Origin: an uncultured Pelagibacteraceae bacterium
GTDB taxonomy: Bacteria; Pseudomonadota; Alphaproteobacteria; Pelagibacterales; Pelagibacteraceae
DNA length: 64,000 bases
Direction of reading: 5' to 3'
Assembly: GCA_902628195.1 (NCBI GenBank)
Contig: CACOLY010000003.1
Location: 1-64,000 of the forward strand
In this document: one piece after another, positions 1 to 11,403 of the stretch
How positions within the stretch are numbered: position 1 is the first letter of the stretch
Layout of the letters: every line of letters starts with the position of its first letter
The notes under the pieces: generated by a model
What the model saw: only the letters and a program-made list of their open reading frames with translations
What the model was told of the DNA's origin: nothing
Database searches by the model: none
Made by a program: the position numbers and the translations under genes

Positions 1-1
1 A

Positions 2-1471
2 CCATTTAATTTTTTTTTTATAAATTTTTTTACTTTAAGTATTTTTTTTATTTTTTTATTTAAAAAACTAAAAAAAGAAAAAAAAAAATTTTTCTTTTTT
101 AATGGTTGGTGTTTTGGTTTTGGTTATTTTTTGACAAATTTATATTGGATTACAATATCTTTAACTTTTGACGAAAATTTGAATTTTTTGATCCCACTTG
201 CTTTAATTATAATTCCATCTTTTTTAGCCATATTTTATGGCTTAATTACATTTTTATTTTGTCTTTTAAATCCAAAAAATCTTTTAAGCGCATTTTTTAT
301 TTTTTCTCTTTTATTTGGTGTTATGGAATATATTAGAGGAACAATTTTATCAGGTTTTCCTTGGAATTTGTTTGTTTATAGTTTTTCTAAAAATTTAAAT
401 TTTATAAGTATTTTATCTTTAATCGGTACATATTCATTAAACTTATTTGTTATAAGTTTATTTACAGTACCAGCTCTATACATTTTAAAAAGATCAAAAA
501 TAGATATGTTAATATGTATTTTGATATCGCTTTTACCTATCTTATTTTTAATTTACGGGACACTTCAAAAACAAAAATTTTCGAATATAGAGGAAATAGA
601 AATTCCATATACAATTAGAATTATTGGATCAAATATAAGTTTAGAGAAATATTATGATAGTGCTAGCACTAAAAGTGTTATTGAGAAATTAATTTTATTA
701 AGTTCGCCAACAAAAAACAAAAAGATATTTTTTTTATGGCCAGAGGTAATTATACCTAATACTTATAGAGATGAAATGTATCTTTATAATGAAATTTTCA
801 AAAAAAATTTTGATGAAAACCACATAATTGGTTTGGGTATTATAAGTCGAAAGCTTATTAATGATAAATATAGTTTTTATAATTCTTTTTCAATTTTTGA
901 TAAAGATTTAAGCTTAATTGAAAATTATGATAAAAATAATTTGGTTCCTTTTGGTGAATTTATTCCTTTTGAAAATCTATTAAATAAAATTGGTTTAAAA
1001 GTAATTACAAACAATTTTGGATCTTTTTCAAAAGGTAAAGAAAGAAGAATTATTAATATAAAAGATAATTTTGAGGAGTTTAAATTTCTACCACTAATTT
1101 GCTATGAAATTATTTATAGTGGAAATTTATCAAAAAATTTTGATTTTGATTTTATTTTTAATATTTCTGAAGATGGATGGTTTGGAAAATCTATTGGGCC
1201 TAAACAACATTTTACTCATAGCATATTTAGAGCAATAGAAAATGGTAAGTATGTTATTAGATCTGCTAATAATGGGATAGCTGGAGTGATTAATCCATTA
1301 GGAGAAATTGAACAAAAAATAAACTTTGGGGTAGATGGTTATATTGATTTTAATAAGAGAAAAAATATAGATAAAACAATTTTTTCTACAATTGGAAATT
1401 TAATATTTGTATTTTTAATTTTGTTGTATATTTTTCTTATATTTTCATTTAATAGGATCAAAAATGAGTAA
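2..1471 (+). CDS. lnt: Apolipoprotein N-acyltransferase (Lnt), 5'-truncated by the window edge
   Basis: The listed ORF starts at TTG 131, but the frame is open to the window start and encodes ...[18 protein letters not shown], typical of the Lnt N-terminal region. The nitrilase-like domain has [17 protein letters not shown] and SEDGWFG. Confidence 0.93.
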   Translation, partial: PFNFFFINFFTLSIFFIFLFKKLKKEKKKFFFFNGWCFGFGYFLTNLYWITISLTFDENLNFLIPLALIIIPSFLAIFYGLITFLFCLLNPKNLLSAFFIFSLLFGVMEYIRGTILSGFPWNLFVYSFSKNLNFISILSLIGTYSLNLFVISLFTVPALYILKRSKIDMLICILISLLPILFLIYGTLQKQKFSNIEEIEIPYTIRIIGSNISLEKYYDSASTKSVIEKLILLSSPTKNKKIFFLWPEVIIPNTYRDEMYLYNEIFKKNFDENHIIGLGIISRKLINDKYSFYNSFSIFDKDLSLIENYDKNNLVPFGEFIPFENLLNKIGLKVITNNFGSFSKGKERRIINIKDNFEEFKFLPLICYEIIYSGNLSKNFDFDFIFNISEDGWFGKSIGPKQHFTHSIFRAIENGKYVIRSANNGIAGVINPLGEIEQKINFGVDGYIDFNKRKNIDKTIFSTIGNLIFVFLILLYIFLIFSFNRIKNE

Positions 1472-2633
1472 TTTAAAAGATTTTCTTTTTACTAGTGAGT
1501 CTGTATCAGAGGGACATCCTGACAAAGTATCAGATAGAATATCTGACATGGTAGTAGATACTTATATTTCTAGTGATCCTTACTCAAGAGTAGCTTGTGA
1601 AACTCTTACAACAACTAATAAAGTTGTATTAGCTGGTGAAGTTAGAGGACCTGAAATAAATAAAGAAGAACTTATTTCTAAAGTAAGAAATTGTATTAAA
1701 GATATTGGTTATGATCAAGATGGTTTTACATGGAAAGAGGCTACAAAAATAGAAAGCCACTTACATTCTCAATCAAAAGATATTGCTATGGGCGTAGATT
1801 CTGCTGGTAATAAGGATGAGGGGGCTGGTGATCAAGGGATAATGTTTGGTTATGCTTGTGATGATACAGAGGTATTGATGCCTGCTCCAATTCATTATTC
1901 TCACAAAATACTTAGATTAATGGCAGAAGATAGAAAATTAGGAAAGTTAAAATATATAGAACCAGACTCAAAAAGTCAGGTAACTTTTGAGTATATAAAT
2001 GGAAAACCATTTAAAGTTAAATCTGTTGTAATTTCTTCACAACATTCTGCTGATGTTAATCAAAAAGATGTTAAAGAATTACTAAGACCTTATATGTTAA
2101 ATTCTATTCCTAAGGAATTTATGGACGGATTTAATGAAGAAGAATTTTATGTGAATCCCACAGGCAATTTTGTAATAGGAGGGCCTGATGGCGATTGTGG
2201 TTTAACTGGTAGAAAAATTATAGTAGACACTTATGGAGGAGCTGCACCGCATGGCGGTGGAGCATTTTCAGGTAAGGATCCAACTAAAGTTGATAGATCA
2301 GCTGCTTATGCGGCAAGATATATTGCAAAAAATATTGTCGCTTCAAAAATTAGCAATAAGTGTTTAATTCAATTGGCTTATGCAATTGGAGTATCGAAAC
2401 CTTTATCAATTTATGTTGATCTTTTTGATAATGACATCGAAAAAAACAAATTTGTTATTGAAAAGATTAAAGAAAATTTTGATTTAAGCCCGAGAGGAAT
2501 AAGAGAGATGTTAAATTTAAATAAACCTATTTATGAAAAAACAGCTGCTTACGGCCATTTTGGTCGTTCACCTGAAAAAGATGGAGCATTTTCGTGGGAA
2601 AAAATAGACAAAATTAACGTTTTTTCAAAATAG
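1464..2633 (+). CDS. metK: S-adenosylmethionine synthetase
   Basis: [32 protein letters not shown] and [23 protein letters not shown] motifs; overlaps lnt by 8 nt. Confidence 0.98.
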   Translation: MSNLKDFLFTSESVSEGHPDKVSDRISDMVVDTYISSDPYSRVACETLTTTNKVVLAGEVRGPEINKEELISKVRNCIKDIGYDQDGFTWKEATKIESHLHSQSKDIAMGVDSAGNKDEGAGDQGIMFGYACDDTEVLMPAPIHYSHKILRLMAEDRKLGKLKYIEPDSKSQVTFEYINGKPFKVKSVVISSQHSADVNQKDVKELLRPYMLNSIPKEFMDGFNEEEFYVNPTGNFVIGGPDGDCGLTGRKIIVDTYGGAAPHGGGAFSGKDPTKVDRSAAYAARYIAKNIVASKISNKCLIQLAYAIGVSKPLSIYVDLFDNDIEKNKFVIEKIKENFDLSPRGIREMLNLNKPIYEKTAAYGHFGRSPEKDGAFSWEKIDKINVFSK

Positions 2634-2690
2634 TTTCTATTGAATATTTAAAAAACTCTAATATATTCCAATCACATTGTTGAATTGTCA

Positions 2691-2716
2691 AAATGGGCCT
2701 TGGCCCATTTTTTTTT
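2691..2716 (+). terminator. Perfect GC-rich hairpin plus T-tract between metK and nusA (terminator or attenuator)
   Basis: AAATGGGCC-TT-GGCCCATTT followed directly by a T run; ends about 14 nt before the nusA ATG. Confidence 0.8.
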
Positions 2717-2730
2717 GGAGCTAGTAAAAT

Positions 2731-4284
2731 ATGTTAAATAAAAGAGCAGATAAATTAGAATTATTAAGAATTGCCGAAGCTGTTGCTTTAGAAAAGTCTA
2801 TAGATAAAGAATTAATTATATCCTCTATGGAAACTGGTATAGCTAAAGCTGCAAAATCAAAATTTGGTCACGATAATGATATTAAGGTTTTGATAAATCG
2901 TGATAATGGGGATATTGAAATTTTTAGAAAACTTATAATTTCAGAAAATCCAGAAAACTCAAATATTGAAATTAATTTAGAAGATGCAATAAATCTTAGT
3001 GAGATTAATAAAAATAAAAAAATTGGAGATGAGGTTTTACAACCATTACCAGCTTTTGATTTTGGAAGAATAGCTGCTCAAACTGCAAAACAAGTAATTA
3101 ATTTTAATGTTAGGGAAGCTGAACGTGAAAGACAGTTCAATGATTTTAAAGATAAAAAAGATACAATTTTAAGTGGTATTGTTAAAAGATTGGAATTTGG
3201 AAATGTAATTATTGATCTTGGTAGAACAGAGGCATTACTTCAAAAAAATGAATTAATACCAAGAGAAAATATAAAAGCTGGTGATAGAATTAAAGCCTAT
3301 TGTTATGATGTAAGACGAGAACAAAGAGGACAACAAATATTTTTATCAAGAGCACACCCTAAATTTATGGAAAAACTTTTTATTCAAGAGGTGCCAGAAA
3401 TTTATGATGGTTTGATTGAAATAAAATCTTCATCAAGGGATCCAGGTAGCAGAGCAAAAATTTGCGTAAAAGCAGTTGATACATCTCTTGACCCTGTAGG
3501 TGCATGTGTAGGAATGAGAGGATCAAGAGTACAAGCTGTTGTAAACGAATTACAAGGTGAAAAAATTGATATTGTTAATTGGTCTGAAGATCCAGCAATT
3601 TTAGTTTCCAATGCTCTGTCACCTGCTGAAGTTCAAAGAGTAAATGTAGACCTAGAAAGAAAAAAATTAGATGTGATTTTAAGTGAAGAAAATTTAAGTA
3701 AAGCAATAGGTAGAAGAGGTCAAAATGTTAGATTAGCAACAAAGCTTTTAAACTATGAGATCAATATTATGACAGATCAAGAAGACTCAGAAAAAAGACA
3801 ATTAGAGTTCAAAGAAAAAACAGAAAACTTTGTTAAGAATTTAGAACTTGATGAAACACTAGGTCAATTATTAGTTGCTGAGGGTTTTTCATCAATTGAC
3901 GATATTAAAGATAGTTCAATAGAAAACTTATCAAAAATTGAGGGAATTGAGGAGGATACGGCTAAAGCATTAATTGAAAGAGCAAAGGAATTTCATCAAA
4001 AAGATCTGGAAGATATTTCTCAAAGAATAAAAGACTTAGGACTAGCTGATGATTTAATAAATTTAAAAGGTTTAACTCCAGGAATGTTGGTTACTCTCGG
4101 TGAACAAAAAATATTAAATTTACAAGATTTTGCTGATTTGGCATCAGATGAACTTACTGGTGGATTCGATATGATCAAAGGGGAAAAAATTAAAATTCAA
4201 GGATTTTTAGAAGATTTCGCTTTATCTAAAGGTGAGGCAGATGAATTGATAATGTCTGCTAGAAAAATTATTTATAAAGATTAG
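2731..4284 (+). CDS. nusA: Transcription termination/antitermination factor NusA
   Basis: S1/KH architecture; DPVGACVGMRGSRVQAVVNELQGEKIDIV and C-terminal acidic repeats. Confidence 0.97.
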   Translation: MLNKRADKLELLRIAEAVALEKSIDKELIISSMETGIAKAAKSKFGHDNDIKVLINRDNGDIEIFRKLIISENPENSNIEINLEDAINLSEINKNKKIGDEVLQPLPAFDFGRIAAQTAKQVINFNVREAERERQFNDFKDKKDTILSGIVKRLEFGNVIIDLGRTEALLQKNELIPRENIKAGDRIKAYCYDVRREQRGQQIFLSRAHPKFMEKLFIQEVPEIYDGLIEIKSSSRDPGSRAKICVKAVDTSLDPVGACVGMRGSRVQAVVNELQGEKIDIVNWSEDPAILVSNALSPAEVQRVNVDLERKKLDVILSEENLSKAIGRRGQNVRLATKLLNYEINIMTDQEDSEKRQLEFKEKTENFVKNLELDETLGQLLVAEGFSSIDDIKDSSIENLSKIEGIEEDTAKALIERAKEFHQKDLEDISQRIKDLGLADDLINLKGLTPGMLVTLGEQKILNLQDFADLASDELTGGFDMIKGEKIKIQGFLEDFALSKGEADELIMSARKIIYKD

Positions 4285-4294
4285 AGGATGAAAA

Positions 4295-6511
4295 ATGGAG
4301 AACAAAAAAACAAAACTAACTATCTCTGGAAATCCCAAAAAAAAATCATTTAAAAATTTTGACTCTAATAAATCTCAAGGAAAAAAAACTGTAATAATTG
4401 ATAGACAAAAAAGTGGATATACAAATAAAGGAACCTTTAACAAGCAATCTCCATCAAAATCATTTTCTAACTTTAGAAAAGATAAAAATTTTAAATCAAA
4501 TTTTGCTATAAAATTACCTCCAGCGGCGACAGATTTTGAGAGACGTAAATTAGCTGAACAAAGAGCCACAAAAAGACTTAAAGAGGATCCTAACAGTAAA
4601 GAGAGAAAATCGAAATCAAGTTCAAAAAAAAGAGAGGTAAAACTTACGGTTTCAAGAGCACTAAGTGATGAGATAGAAATTAGAGAAAGAAGTCTTGCAT
4701 CAGTAAAACGGGCTAGGCAAAAAGAACTTAAAAATGCTAATAAAGTTGAAGATAAAGATAAGTCAAAGCATATCAAAAGGGACATAAATATTCCAGAGGC
4801 TATTACTGTAAGAGAACTAGCAAATAGGATGGCTGAACAGTCTAGTAATGTAATTAAATACTTATTTGGTATGGGTGTAACAGTAACGATTAATCAAACA
4901 TTGGCTGCAGATACAGCTGAGTATTTGGTTAAAGAATTTGGTCATAATCCAATAAGAGAGGAAAAAGCAGAAGAAATAATTAAAAAAATAAAAGAGTCTA
5001 GAACTGAAAATTTAAAAAACAGGGCCCCAATAATAACAGTTATGGGACACGTAGATCATGGTAAAACTTCAGTGCTCGATGTGTTAAGAAGCGCCAATGT
5101 TGTGTCTGGAGAGTTCGGTGGAATAACACAACATATTGGTGCCTATCAAATTGAAAATAACTCATATAAATTAACTTTTATTGATACCCCAGGACATGCT
5201 GCTTTTACAGAAATGAGGGCTAGAGGTTCAAAATTAACTGATATAGTTGTGTTAGTTGTAGCAGCTGATGATGGAGTAAAACCTCAAACTATCGAATCTA
5301 TTAGGCATGCAAAAGCTGCTAAAGTTCCAATCGTAGTTGCAATAAATAAATGTGATTTACCTGAGGCAGACTCTCAAAAAGTTAAAAATCAATTACTTGA
5401 ACATGAGTTGATTTCTGAAGATTTATCTGGAGATACGTTAATGGTAGATATTTCTGCAAAAACAAAATTAAATATTGACAAATTAATTGAGGCAATAATT
5501 CTTCAAGCTGAAATATTAGATTTAAAAACAGATTTTGATTCTAAAGCAACTGGGATCGTTTTAGAGTCAAAAATTGATGTTGGTAGAGGTCCAGTAGCCA
5601 ATATAATTATTACTTCAGGAACTTTAAAAAAAGGTGATTATTTTGTGAGTGGATTAAGATGGGGAAAAGTAAGAGCAATTGTCAATGATAAAGGAAAAAT
5701 TATAAATAATGCATCACCATCCACTCCTGTAGAAATTTTAGGAATTAATGGTGCGGCAAAATCTGGAGATGATTTTATTGTTTTAGATAATGAGAAAGAA
5801 GCAAAATTACTTAGCGAAAATAGAACTCAAGAGAAAAAAGAAATTAAAAACCCTTTAACACTTGCTACTCAAGAGTCTGCATTTTCCAATAATTCATTAG
5901 AAGAATTAAATTTGATTATTAAATCAGATGTACATGGCTCTTCAGAGGCTATTAAAAATGCTATAAGTCAGATAAAACACGAAGAAGTTAAGCCAAAAAT
6001 AATTTTGGCTGATATAGGAATGGTAACTGAAACTGATGTAACTTTAGCTAAGGCCTCAAATGCCGTTTTAGTAGCATTTAACGTAAAACCTAGTAAAGAA
6101 GCAAAAAAACTTGCTGAAAAAGAAAATATAACAATTTCTTCATTCAATATAATATATGAAGTGTTAGATTTTATTAAAAAAAGATTATCAGGCTTATTAA
6201 CTCCTGATGTTCAAGAAACAGTTACTGGAACAGCCCAAATCTTGGAAATATTTAAGGTTTCAGGTGCTGGTAAAGTTGCTGGCTCAAAAGTTATGGATGG
6301 TGAAATATCTAGCTCTGCAAATGCACGGATAATTAGAGATGGAAGTATCATATATACTGGAAAAATTGGCTCAATTTTTAGAGAAAAAAATCAAGTAAAA
6401 CAGGTTAATAGTGGTCAGGAATGTGGAATTACTTTAAAAGACTATATGGATTTTCAAAAAAACGATACAATTGAGGCGTTTAATGTTACATCAAAAGAAA
6501 GAACAATATAA
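4295..6511 (+). CDS. infB: Translation initiation factor IF-2
   Basis: GTPase motifs VMGHVDHGKTSVLD, DTPGHAAF and NKCD; lysine-rich N-terminal region. Confidence 0.98.
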   Translation: MENKKTKLTISGNPKKKSFKNFDSNKSQGKKTVIIDRQKSGYTNKGTFNKQSPSKSFSNFRKDKNFKSNFAIKLPPAATDFERRKLAEQRATKRLKEDPNSKERKSKSSSKKREVKLTVSRALSDEIEIRERSLASVKRARQKELKNANKVEDKDKSKHIKRDINIPEAITVRELANRMAEQSSNVIKYLFGMGVTVTINQTLAADTAEYLVKEFGHNPIREEKAEEIIKKIKESRTENLKNRAPIITVMGHVDHGKTSVLDVLRSANVVSGEFGGITQHIGAYQIENNSYKLTFIDTPGHAAFTEMRARGSKLTDIVVLVVAADDGVKPQTIESIRHAKAAKVPIVVAINKCDLPEADSQKVKNQLLEHELISEDLSGDTLMVDISAKTKLNIDKLIEAIILQAEILDLKTDFDSKATGIVLESKIDVGRGPVANIIITSGTLKKGDYFVSGLRWGKVRAIVNDKGKIINNASPSTPVEILGINGAAKSGDDFIVLDNEKEAKLLSENRTQEKKEIKNPLTLATQESAFSNNSLEELNLIIKSDVHGSSEAIKNAISQIKHEEVKPKIILADIGMVTETDVTLAKASNAVLVAFNVKPSKEAKKLAEKENITISSFNIIYEVLDFIKKRLSGLLTPDVQETVTGTAQILEIFKVSGAGKVAGSKVMDGEISSSANARIIRDGSIIYTGKIGSIFREKNQVKQVNSGQECGITLKDYMDFQKNDTIEAFNVTSKERTI

Positions 6512-6879
6512 TGGCTGATAGAATTGGTAAACCATTGTCACAAAGACAATTAAGGGTAGGAGAAATGATTAAACAATCTTTGAGTATGATTTTTTTAAGA
6601 AATGAGGCTAAAGTGCCAAATTTAGAAACAAATACTATTACAGTAACCGAAGTAAGAATGAGTCAGGATTTAAAAATTGCTAAAGCATATGTTTTGCCAC
6701 TAGGAGGAAAAAATGCTGATCAAGTAATAGAAAAATTAAAGGAATATTCTTTTTTAATAAGAAAAATTTTATCTCAAAAAGTTATAATAAAATTTTTACC
6801 TAAATTACTTTTTAGAAAAGATGAGTCTTTTGAATATGCAGAAAAAATTGAAAATTTAATCAAACAAACAAATAAATAG
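6511..6879 (+). CDS. rbfA: Ribosome-binding factor A
   Basis: Position after infB (TAATG overlap); RbfA-like sequence QRQLRVGEMIKQSL...ITVTEVRMSQDLKIAKAYV. Confidence 0.93.
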   Translation: MADRIGKPLSQRQLRVGEMIKQSLSMIFLRNEAKVPNLETNTITVTEVRMSQDLKIAKAYVLPLGGKNADQVIEKLKEYSFLIRKILSQKVIIKFLPKLLFRKDESFEYAEKIENLIKQTNK

Positions 6880-6888
6880 GAAAAAAAT

Positions 6889-7137
6889 ATGAATAAAAAA
6901 GCTAATGAACTAGCAATGCATGATAGGGATACTGGTTCTTCAGAAATCCAGATAGCCTTATTGACAGATAAAATTGAGAGTTTATCTAAACATATTAAAA
7001 AATTTAAGAAAGATAAGCATTCTTCATTAGGGCTAATTAAAGCAGTTAATAGAAGAAAAAAACTATTAGACTATCTTAAAAAAAATAAGATGGACTCTTA
7101 TAAGAATGTACTGTCAAAATTGAATTTAAGAAAGTAG
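6889..7137 (+). CDS. rpsO: 30S ribosomal protein S15
   Basis: DTGSSEIQIALLTDKIESLSKHIKKFKKDKHS...RRKKLLDYL. Confidence 0.97.
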   Translation: MNKKANELAMHDRDTGSSEIQIALLTDKIESLSKHIKKFKKDKHSSLGLIKAVNRRKKLLDYLKKNKMDSYKNVLSKLNLRK

Positions 7138-7194
7138 AAATCAAGATAGATACAATATAATGGAACGAAAAGAAAGAAACGAAATGGAAATGAA

Positions 7195-9267
7195 ATGTTT
7201 AAAGTACACAAGAAGGAAATTGAAGTAGCAGGCAAAAAGATAAGTTTAGAAACAGGTAAAGTAGCAAGACAGGCAGATGGAGCGATAGTTGCAACATGTG
7301 GAGAAACAGTTGTTTTAGCAACAGTGGTGGGAGCAAAAAAAGTAAATCCTGATATGGATTACTTTCCATTATCTGTAAATTATCAAGAAAAATATTATGC
7401 AGCTGGAAAAATTCCAGGTGGATATTTTAAAAGAGAAGCAAGACCAACTGAAAGTGAAACGTTAATCTCTAGATTAATTGATAGGCCAATTAGACCTTTA
7501 TTTCCAGATGAATTTAAAAATGAAGTTCAGTTATTACCGACTGTAATTTCTTACGATAAGGAAAATGAAGCTGACATTTTATCAATTACAGCCTCTTCAG
7601 CTGCATTGGCTATATCAGGAATGCCTTTTATGGGCCCTGTAGGTGCTTCTAGAGTTGGATATATTGATGGAAAATACGTTTTAAATCCATCAAAAGCCGA
7701 TTTAGAAAAATCAAAATTAGATTTAGTCGTAGCAGGTACAAAAGATGCTGTGCTTATGGTTGAGTCTGAAGCAAATGGATTAACAGAGGAGGAAATGTTA
7801 AATGCAGTTAAATTTGGTCATGAGGGCTTTGTTCCAGTAATTAAAATGATCGAGGAACTTGCAAAAGAATGTAGAAAACCAGAATGGAATGTTGAAAAAA
7901 AAGATCTATCTGAAGTTAAAAAAAAGCTTGAGGAAACTTTTACAGAAGATCTAAAAAAAGCTTTTGCAACAAGAGACAAACAGGATAGATCAAATCAAAT
8001 TTCAGAAATTACTGATAAAGCTAAAAAACTTTATGAGGAAAATGAAAACTATACAGACTTAGATGTAAATTCTGAGTTAAAAAAAATAGAAAAAATAATT
8101 GTAAGAACAGACATTCTAAAAAATAAAAATAGAATTGATGGGAGAGGATTATCTGACGTAAGACCCATATCTTGTGAAGTTGGTATTTTGCCTAGAGTTC
8201 ATGGTTCTGCTTTATTTACTAGAGGAGAAACACAAGCAATAGTAACAGCCACTTTAGGTACTTCTGATGATGAGCAAAGAATTGAAAGTTTAGATGGGCT
8301 ACAAAGAGAAAGATTTATGCTTCACTATAATTTTCCACCTTTTTCAGTTGGTGAAACAGGAAGAATAGGAACAGGCAGAAGAGAAATCGGTCATGGTAAA
8401 TTAGCTTGGAGAGCTATTCACTCCTCATTACCATCAAAAGAGTCATTTCCGTATACTTTTAGAGTTGTGTCTGAGATTACCGAGTCAAATGGATCATCAT
8501 CAATGGCTACTGTTTGTGGTACGTCACTAGCATTAATGGATGCAGGAGTACCAATTAAAGAACCAGTTGCAGGTATTGCAATGGGATTGATTAAAGAAGG
8601 TGAAGATTTTAGCGTTTTATCAGATATTTTAGGTGATGAAGATCATTTAGGTGATATGGACTTTAAAGTTGCCGGGACAAAAAATGGAATTACCTCTCTT
8701 CAAATGGATATAAAAATTACAGGGATTACATTTGAAATAATGAAGCAGGCATTAAGCCAAGCTAAAGATGGAAGAGTTCATATCTTGGGAGAAATGAATA
8801 AGGCTCTATCTTCCTCTAGATCTGATGTTGGAAAACACACCCCAAAAATGGAAAAAATTAATGTTGATAAAAAAGATATTGCAGCTGTTATAGGTAAAGG
8901 TGGTGCAACAATTAGAGAAATTGTTGAAAAATCAGGTGCGAAAGTAGATGTAAATGATGAAGGAGTTGTAACAGTTGCTGCACCAGATGAAGAGTCAAGA
9001 AATATTGCCTTGCAGATGATCAAGGATATTACCGCAAAAGCTGAACTGAATAAGATTTACTCAGGTAAGGTGATGAAGATTATGGAATTTGGAGCATTTG
9101 TTAATTTTTTAGGTAAACAAGATGGACTTGTACACATATCAGAGCTTGCAGATAAAAGAGTAGTAAAAGTTACTGACGTTGTGAAAGAAGGTGATGAGGT
9201 AAAAGTTAAAGTAATTGGCTTTGACAGAGGTAAAGTGAAACTTTCTATGAAACAAGCTACCAAATAA
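7195..9267 (+). CDS. pnp: Polynucleotide phosphorylase
   Basis: PNPase core ([33 protein letters not shown]) with C-terminal KH ([14 protein letters not shown]) and S1 domains. Confidence 0.98.
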   Translation: MFKVHKKEIEVAGKKISLETGKVARQADGAIVATCGETVVLATVVGAKKVNPDMDYFPLSVNYQEKYYAAGKIPGGYFKREARPTESETLISRLIDRPIRPLFPDEFKNEVQLLPTVISYDKENEADILSITASSAALAISGMPFMGPVGASRVGYIDGKYVLNPSKADLEKSKLDLVVAGTKDAVLMVESEANGLTEEEMLNAVKFGHEGFVPVIKMIEELAKECRKPEWNVEKKDLSEVKKKLEETFTEDLKKAFATRDKQDRSNQISEITDKAKKLYEENENYTDLDVNSELKKIEKIIVRTDILKNKNRIDGRGLSDVRPISCEVGILPRVHGSALFTRGETQAIVTATLGTSDDEQRIESLDGLQRERFMLHYNFPPFSVGETGRIGTGRREIGHGKLAWRAIHSSLPSKESFPYTFRVVSEITESNGSSSMATVCGTSLALMDAGVPIKEPVAGIAMGLIKEGEDFSVLSDILGDEDHLGDMDFKVAGTKNGITSLQMDIKITGITFEIMKQALSQAKDGRVHILGEMNKALSSSRSDVGKHTPKMEKINVDKKDIAAVIGKGGATIREIVEKSGAKVDVNDEGVVTVAAPDEESRNIALQMIKDITAKAELNKIYSGKVMKIMEFGAFVNFLGKQDGLVHISELADKRVVKVTDVVKEGDEVKVKVIGFDRGKVKLSMKQATK

Positions 9268-9270
9268 TAA

Positions 9271-9390
9271 TTAAAATCCACCTCGCCAATTATTTTTATC
9301 ATTAAATTGATCCTTTTCTTTTTTAGAGGTGGGTCTAAACAAATAGTAAATTAAAAATACTAAACAAATTAAAAATATGAATATTTCCAT
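9271..9390 (-). CDS. Unlisted 39-aa putative single-pass membrane protein
   Basis: Reverse-strand ATG...TAA encodes MEIFIFLICLVFLIYYLFRPTSKKEKDQFNDKNNWRGGF. It begins 13 nt after the fabI stop on the same strand and fills the gap to the convergent pnp stop. Confidence 0.55.
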   Translation of the reverse strand: MEIFIFLICLVFLIYYLFRPTSKKEKDQFNDKNNWRGGF

Positions 9391-9403
9391 AACTTGGTAA
9401 ATA

Positions 9404-10189
9404 TTAGCTAATATTTTTAGGATCTGGCATTCCTACCTTATTATATCCAGCATCTACATAATGAATTTCGCCAGTGACACCTTTAGCGAGGTCGCTTAAT
9501 AGATATAATGCTGAATTTCCTACATCGTGTATATCTACGTTTCTTTTAAGAAAAGAATGGTCTTCGTTCCATTTATATAGGAACTTTGCATCTCCAATAG
9601 CAGAAGCCGCTAATGTTTTAATTGGCCCAGCACTAATAGCGTTAACTCTTATACCTCTAGTTCCTAAGTCTCTAGCTAAGTATTTTACACTTGCCTCTAA
9701 AGCTGATTTACAAACACCCATTACATTATAATTTGGTATAGCCTTAGTGGACTCGTAAGTTAAAGTTAACATACTGCCACTCTTTTTCATTACTTTGGAT
9801 GCTTCTTTCGCAACTTCTGTAAATGAAAAGCATGAGATTAACATACTTCTTAAAAAATTTTCTCTAGATGTATTTAAATATTCACCTGATAATTCAGATT
9901 TATCCGAAAATGCTACAGCATGAACTACAAAGTCAATTTCACCCCATTTAGATTTAATATCTTCGAATAATTTTATGACTTCTTCTTTTTTTTCAACATC
10001 ACAGCTTAAGGTTACTTTTGAATTTAGTTTTTCAGCTAAAGGTATTACCCTTTTTTTTAAAGCATCACCTAAGTATGTAAAAGCTAGTTCTGCACCTGCC
10101 TCTGCTAATTTTTGTGAAATTCCCCATGCAATAGATCTTTCGTTCGCAACACCCATTATTAATCCTTTCTTACCTTTCATTAAACTCAT
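9404..10189 (-). CDS. fabI: Enoyl-[acyl-carrier-protein] reductase (NADH)
   Basis: GKKGLIMGVANERSIAWGISQKLAEAGAELAFTY and RGIRVNAISAGPIKTLAASAI. Confidence 0.97.
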   Translation of the reverse strand: MSLMKGKKGLIMGVANERSIAWGISQKLAEAGAELAFTYLGDALKKRVIPLAEKLNSKVTLSCDVEKKEEVIKLFEDIKSKWGEIDFVVHAVAFSDKSELSGEYLNTSRENFLRSMLISCFSFTEVAKEASKVMKKSGSMLTLTYESTKAIPNYNVMGVCKSALEASVKYLARDLGTRGIRVNAISAGPIKTLAASAIGDAKFLYKWNEDHSFLKRNVDIHDVGNSALYLLSDLAKGVTGEIHYVDAGYNKVGMPDPKNIS

Positions 10190-10191
10190 AA

Positions 10192-11403
10192 TTAAACCTT
10201 TTCAAAAATCAAAGCAGCGTTAGTTCCGCCAAAACCAAAACTATTGGACATCACTGTATTTAAATTTATTTCATTCTCAGTTTTAGAGACAATTGGAAAT
10301 TTTTTAGCCTCTTCATCCATTTCTTTAATATTTGCTGAACCAGCTATAAAGTTATTTTTCATCATTATTAAACAATAAATAGCCTCATGAACTGATGCAG
10401 CACCCAGTGGATGACCTGATAGAGATTTTGTTGAACTTATTTTTGGGATATTTTCTCCAAAAGTATCTTTAACTGCATTCAATTCAGTAATATCGCCTAC
10501 AGGAGTAGATGTACCATGAGTATTTATGTAATCAATTTTATTTTTTGCTGTTGCCAAAGCCATTTTCATACATCTAACTGCTCCTTCACCAGATGGAGCT
10601 ACCATATCATACCCATCTGAAGTAGCTCCGTATCCTGTTAATTCTGCATATATTTTAGCACCTCTTGCTTTTGCGTGTTCATACTCCTCAAGAACTAAAA
10701 CTCCACCACCACCTGCAATCACGAAACCATCTCTAGTTTTGTCATAAGCTCTTGATGCAGTCTCTGGAGTATCATTGTATTTCGATGATAAAGCAGTCAT
10801 AGCGTCAAACATTGCAGTCATAGCCCAGTGAATTTCCTCACTACCACCTGCAAATACAATATGTTGTTTACCCATTTGAATTAATTCCATTGAGTTACCA
10901 ATACAGTGGCCACTTGTTGCACAAGCAGAACTCATTGTATAGTTTGTTCCTTTAATTTTAAAAGGAACTGCAAGTGTTGCTGAGGCTGTACTAGCCATTG
11001 TTCTTGGAACAATAAATGGTCCCATTAATTTTGGAGTTTTGGCTCTAGTTTTATCTGCTGCTAAGATTACATTTTCAATCGATGGACCACCAGAGCCCAT
11101 TACAATACCGGTCTTAAAATTACTTACTTCTTTTTCCTCTAAGCCTGAATCTTTAATTGCTTCTTTCATTGCAATATAGTTATAAGCTGAACCTGAACCC
11201 ATAAATCTAATTGTTTTTCTATCTATGTAATCTTCAAGTTTAATATTAGGTTTTCCATGAATATGACTTTTTAGATTATGCTCTTTATATTCTTCTGAAA
11301 AAGAAATACCCGATTTTGAATTTAATAAGGATTTATAAACTTCTTCTTGGTTATTTCCTAAACAAGAGACAATTCCTAATCCTGTTATTACTACTCTTTT
11401 CAT
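10192..11403 (-). CDS. fabB: Beta-ketoacyl-ACP synthase I
   Basis: KAS motifs [23 protein letters not shown] and NSFGFGGTN; next to fabA. Confidence 0.95.
   Translation of the reverse strand: MKRVVITGLGIVSCLGNNQEEVYKSLLNSKSGISFSEEYKEHNLKSHIHGKPNIKLEDYIDRKTIRFMGSGSAYNYIAMKEAIKDSGLEEKEVSNFKTGIVMGSGGPSIENVILAADKTRAKTPKLMGPFIVPRTMASTASATLAVPFKIKGTNYTMSSACATSGHCIGNSMELIQMGKQHIVFAGGSEEIHWAMTAMFDAMTALSSKYNDTPETASRAYDKTRDGFVIAGGGGVLVLEEYEHAKARGAKIYAELTGYGATSDGYDMVAPSGEGAVRCMKMALATAKNKIDYINTHGTSTPVGDITELNAVKDTFGENIPKISSTKSLSGHPLGAASVHEAIYCLIMMKNNFIAGSANIKEMDEEAKKFPIVSKTENEINLNTVMSNSFGFGGTNAALIFEKV

Noticed and set aside
4375-4785. 136-aa ORF antisense to infB
   Set aside because: Shadow ORF opposite the Lys/Ser-rich IF-2 N-terminal region; Ser/Leu/Phe-rich and resembles no family.
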